A stretch of DNA of 14,033 bases from Clostridia bacterium (GTDB lineage: Bacteria > Bacillota > Clostridia > Christensenellales > UBA1242), in assembly GCA_017650795.1 (NCBI GenBank), contig JAGCEE010000141.1:1-14033 (forward strand), given 5' to 3'. A program made the position numbers and the translations under genes. Within the stretch, counting starts at the first letter, position 1, and every line of letters begins with the position of its first letter. Positions 13,266 to 14,033 of this stretch are shown piece by piece. The notes beneath the pieces are model-generated. The model was not told the origin of the DNA and searched no databases. It saw only the letters and a program-made list of their open reading frames with translations.

Positions 13266-13739
13266 TTAATCCAATAATTCGGTTAAATGATGTGCACAAT
13301 TAGGAATAATTTCATTAGTTGCCGAAATGTTTTTATGTGTATCTTCAATTAAAAATATTTTATCAAAACCCTTTATTTTTTGTATAACCTCAAGTTTTGC
13401 ATAACATCTTGTTTCTTTTGTATATTCTTCATTTTCCCAAACAACTATAAAAATTTTATCGTCTTTAATAAAAGGAAGATATTTTTTTAACCATTCTTTT
13501 TTTTCTATAACTTGACTTGGATAATCGCAACTGCTCAAGATTCCTACACTTATTTTAGGCATATTATGTAATTCTTGTGCAACTTTAATTATACTTTGAA
13601 TAGGTCTTTTGCTTGAATATGTGTTTGGCACTTCGTTTATAATATTTATTTCTTCTCCTGCAATATATTCTGCTAAAACTCCATCCATATCAAACAAAAC
13701 AAGTTGATTTTCTTTTATGTTAATAAATTTTGGTATCAT
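13266..13739 (-). CDS. HAD-superfamily hydrolase, possible 5'-nucleotidase
   Basis: This 157-residue protein belongs to the haloacid-dehalogenase fold, mostly phosphatases acting through an aspartyl-phosphate. Motif I is LFDMDGVL (15-22), with nucleophile Asp17 and acid/base Asp19. Motif II is ILSSCD (67-72) with Ser69 or Ser70. Motif III Lys is probably Lys115. Motif IV is IFLIEDTHKN (128-137) with Glu132-Asp133 for magnesium. The short length and MDGVLAEY resemble small cytoplasmic deoxyribonucleotidase (NT5C)-like or YqfW-like members, so a nucleotide substrate is possible but not shown. AAGGAG lies six bases before the ATG. A hairpin with a T-rich end stands directly before the ribosome site. 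Confidence 0.8.
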   Translation of the reverse strand: MIPKFINIKENQLVLFDMDGVLAEYIAGEEINIINEVPNTYSSKRPIQSIIKVAQELHNMPKISVGILSSCDYPSQVIEKKEWLKKYLPFIKDDKIFIVVWENEEYTKETRCYAKLEVIQKIKGFDKIFLIEDTHKNISATNEIIPNCAHHLTELLD

Positions 13740-13750
13740 TTTTTCTCCTT

Positions 13751-13785
13751 AAATATAAAGCCCGACAAGAGTATTCTTATAGGGC
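13751..13785 (-). terminator. GCCC/GGGC hairpin and T-rich tail just before the HAD gene ribosome site
   Basis: On the minus strand GCCCTATAAGA and TCTTGTCGGGC pair over 11 positions (one mismatch, one G-U) around an ATAC loop, then TTTATATTT and AAGGAG. It looks like the terminator of an upstream unit; as a read-through leader it could act as an attenuator. It begins six bases after the tRNA-like CCA. Confidence 0.5.
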
Positions 13786-13790
13786 TTGTT

Positions 13791-13818
13791 TGGCGGAAAC
13801 GGTGGAATTCGAGCTGTC
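13791..13818 (-). other. tRNA-like 3' end fragment, possible attachment-site remnant
   Basis: Reading the minus strand back from CCA (13793-13791): one discriminator G, seven bases CGTTTCC, five bases TCCAC, and a seven-base loop CTCGAAT. These are the exact spacings of a tRNA T-loop-to-CCA segment, close to serine tRNA ends. The 5' side of the T stem (GACAG) does not pair and no matching 5' acceptor GGAAACG lies upstream, so it is not a functional tRNA. Confidence 0.35.
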
Positions 13819-14033
13819 TTTTCTTCATCGTTTTTGTAGCATATTGCTGTCTTTTATATTTCTTCAACTTCTTCTTTGCGGTGTTTATTGATTGCTTTGC
13901 AGGTGAGTATACACTTCATTTTTGTTAGGTTTGAAAAATTCTAAGTCTATTTGCTTAATGTATCCCCATCTTTTTGGGTTGCTACTCTTGTATCGTTTTT
14001 TCGTGTGGACTTGGTGCCTTTTTGCCAGTTTTC
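13819..14033 (-). other. Right-edge stretch without a supported gene
   Basis: The minus strand has a frame open from the window edge (14031) to a stop at 13885, 48 codons reading NPKRWGYIKQIDLEFFKPN near its middle. This could be the C-terminus of a gene lying beyond the edge, but two other frames are equally unremarkable and nothing is recognised. The plus-strand frame here (13704-13928) overlaps the HAD start and looks like antisense noise. No promoter is convincing. Confidence 0.3.

Noticed and set aside
13704..13928. 74-codon plus-strand frame over the HAD gene start
   Set aside because: It overlaps the HAD start and its upstream hairpin antisense, has no ribosome site, and reads as Phe/Cys-rich noise.

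Overview
The window is AT-rich, uses the standard code (TGG for Trp, no recoded TGA) and carries typical low-GC Gram-positive expression signals: AGGAGG-type ribosome sites, consensus sigma-A promoters and U-tailed hairpin terminators. A lipobox lipoprotein, a YtrB-like ABC ATPase and a COG2509 flavoprotein fit an uncultured Clostridia-type member of the Bacillota. That placement is inference from gene style. There is no rRNA, intact tRNA, CRISPR array, transposase or phage structural gene in view.

Left part (1-2841, all minus strand): an ABC transporter ATPase cut by the window edge, the COG2509-type FAD protein directly upstream of it, and a separately expressed nucleotidyltransferase. Positions 2842-3291 hold the most unusual structure. 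Two tandem, foldable repeats of about 148 bp sit between a near-consensus promoter and the ribosome site of a NADAR-like gene (3292-3906). A 9-bp sequence, ATAATATAA, occurs at all three repeat boundaries, as if the elements had inserted into the -10 region and duplicated it.

Middle (3897-8812): a perfect palindromic terminator separates the NADAR-like gene from a convergent cytoplasmic transglutaminase-like gene. Then follow a divergent GNAT acetyltransferase, an ASCH-domain gene, an acyltransferase-3 membrane protein and, divergent from that, purA (adenylosuccinate synthase). Three genes (2059-2841, 3986-5173, 5263-5865) have no ribosome site and an extended -10 exactly 6 nt before the ATG, which predicts leaderless mRNAs.

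Right part (8898-12106, plus strand): a lipoprotein with a strong promoter and terminator; a two-gene unit of beta-rich proteins that share a C-terminal motif and have no recognised function; and an operon of a guanine-deaminase-like enzyme with a YgjV-like membrane protein. The end (12138-14033, minus strand) has a nucleoside 2-deoxyribosyltransferase-like gene, a structured and apparently decayed stretch with terminators but no intact gene, a small HAD phosphatase gene, and a fragment with the exact geometry of a tRNA 3' end followed by a terminator-like hairpin.

Most genes are single-gene or two-gene units with their own promoters, so little shared pathway is evident. Several (purA, the deaminase, NADAR-like, deoxyribosyltransferase-like, HAD and nucleotidyltransferase genes) act, or probably act, on nucleotides or nucleosides, but they are not co-transcribed.
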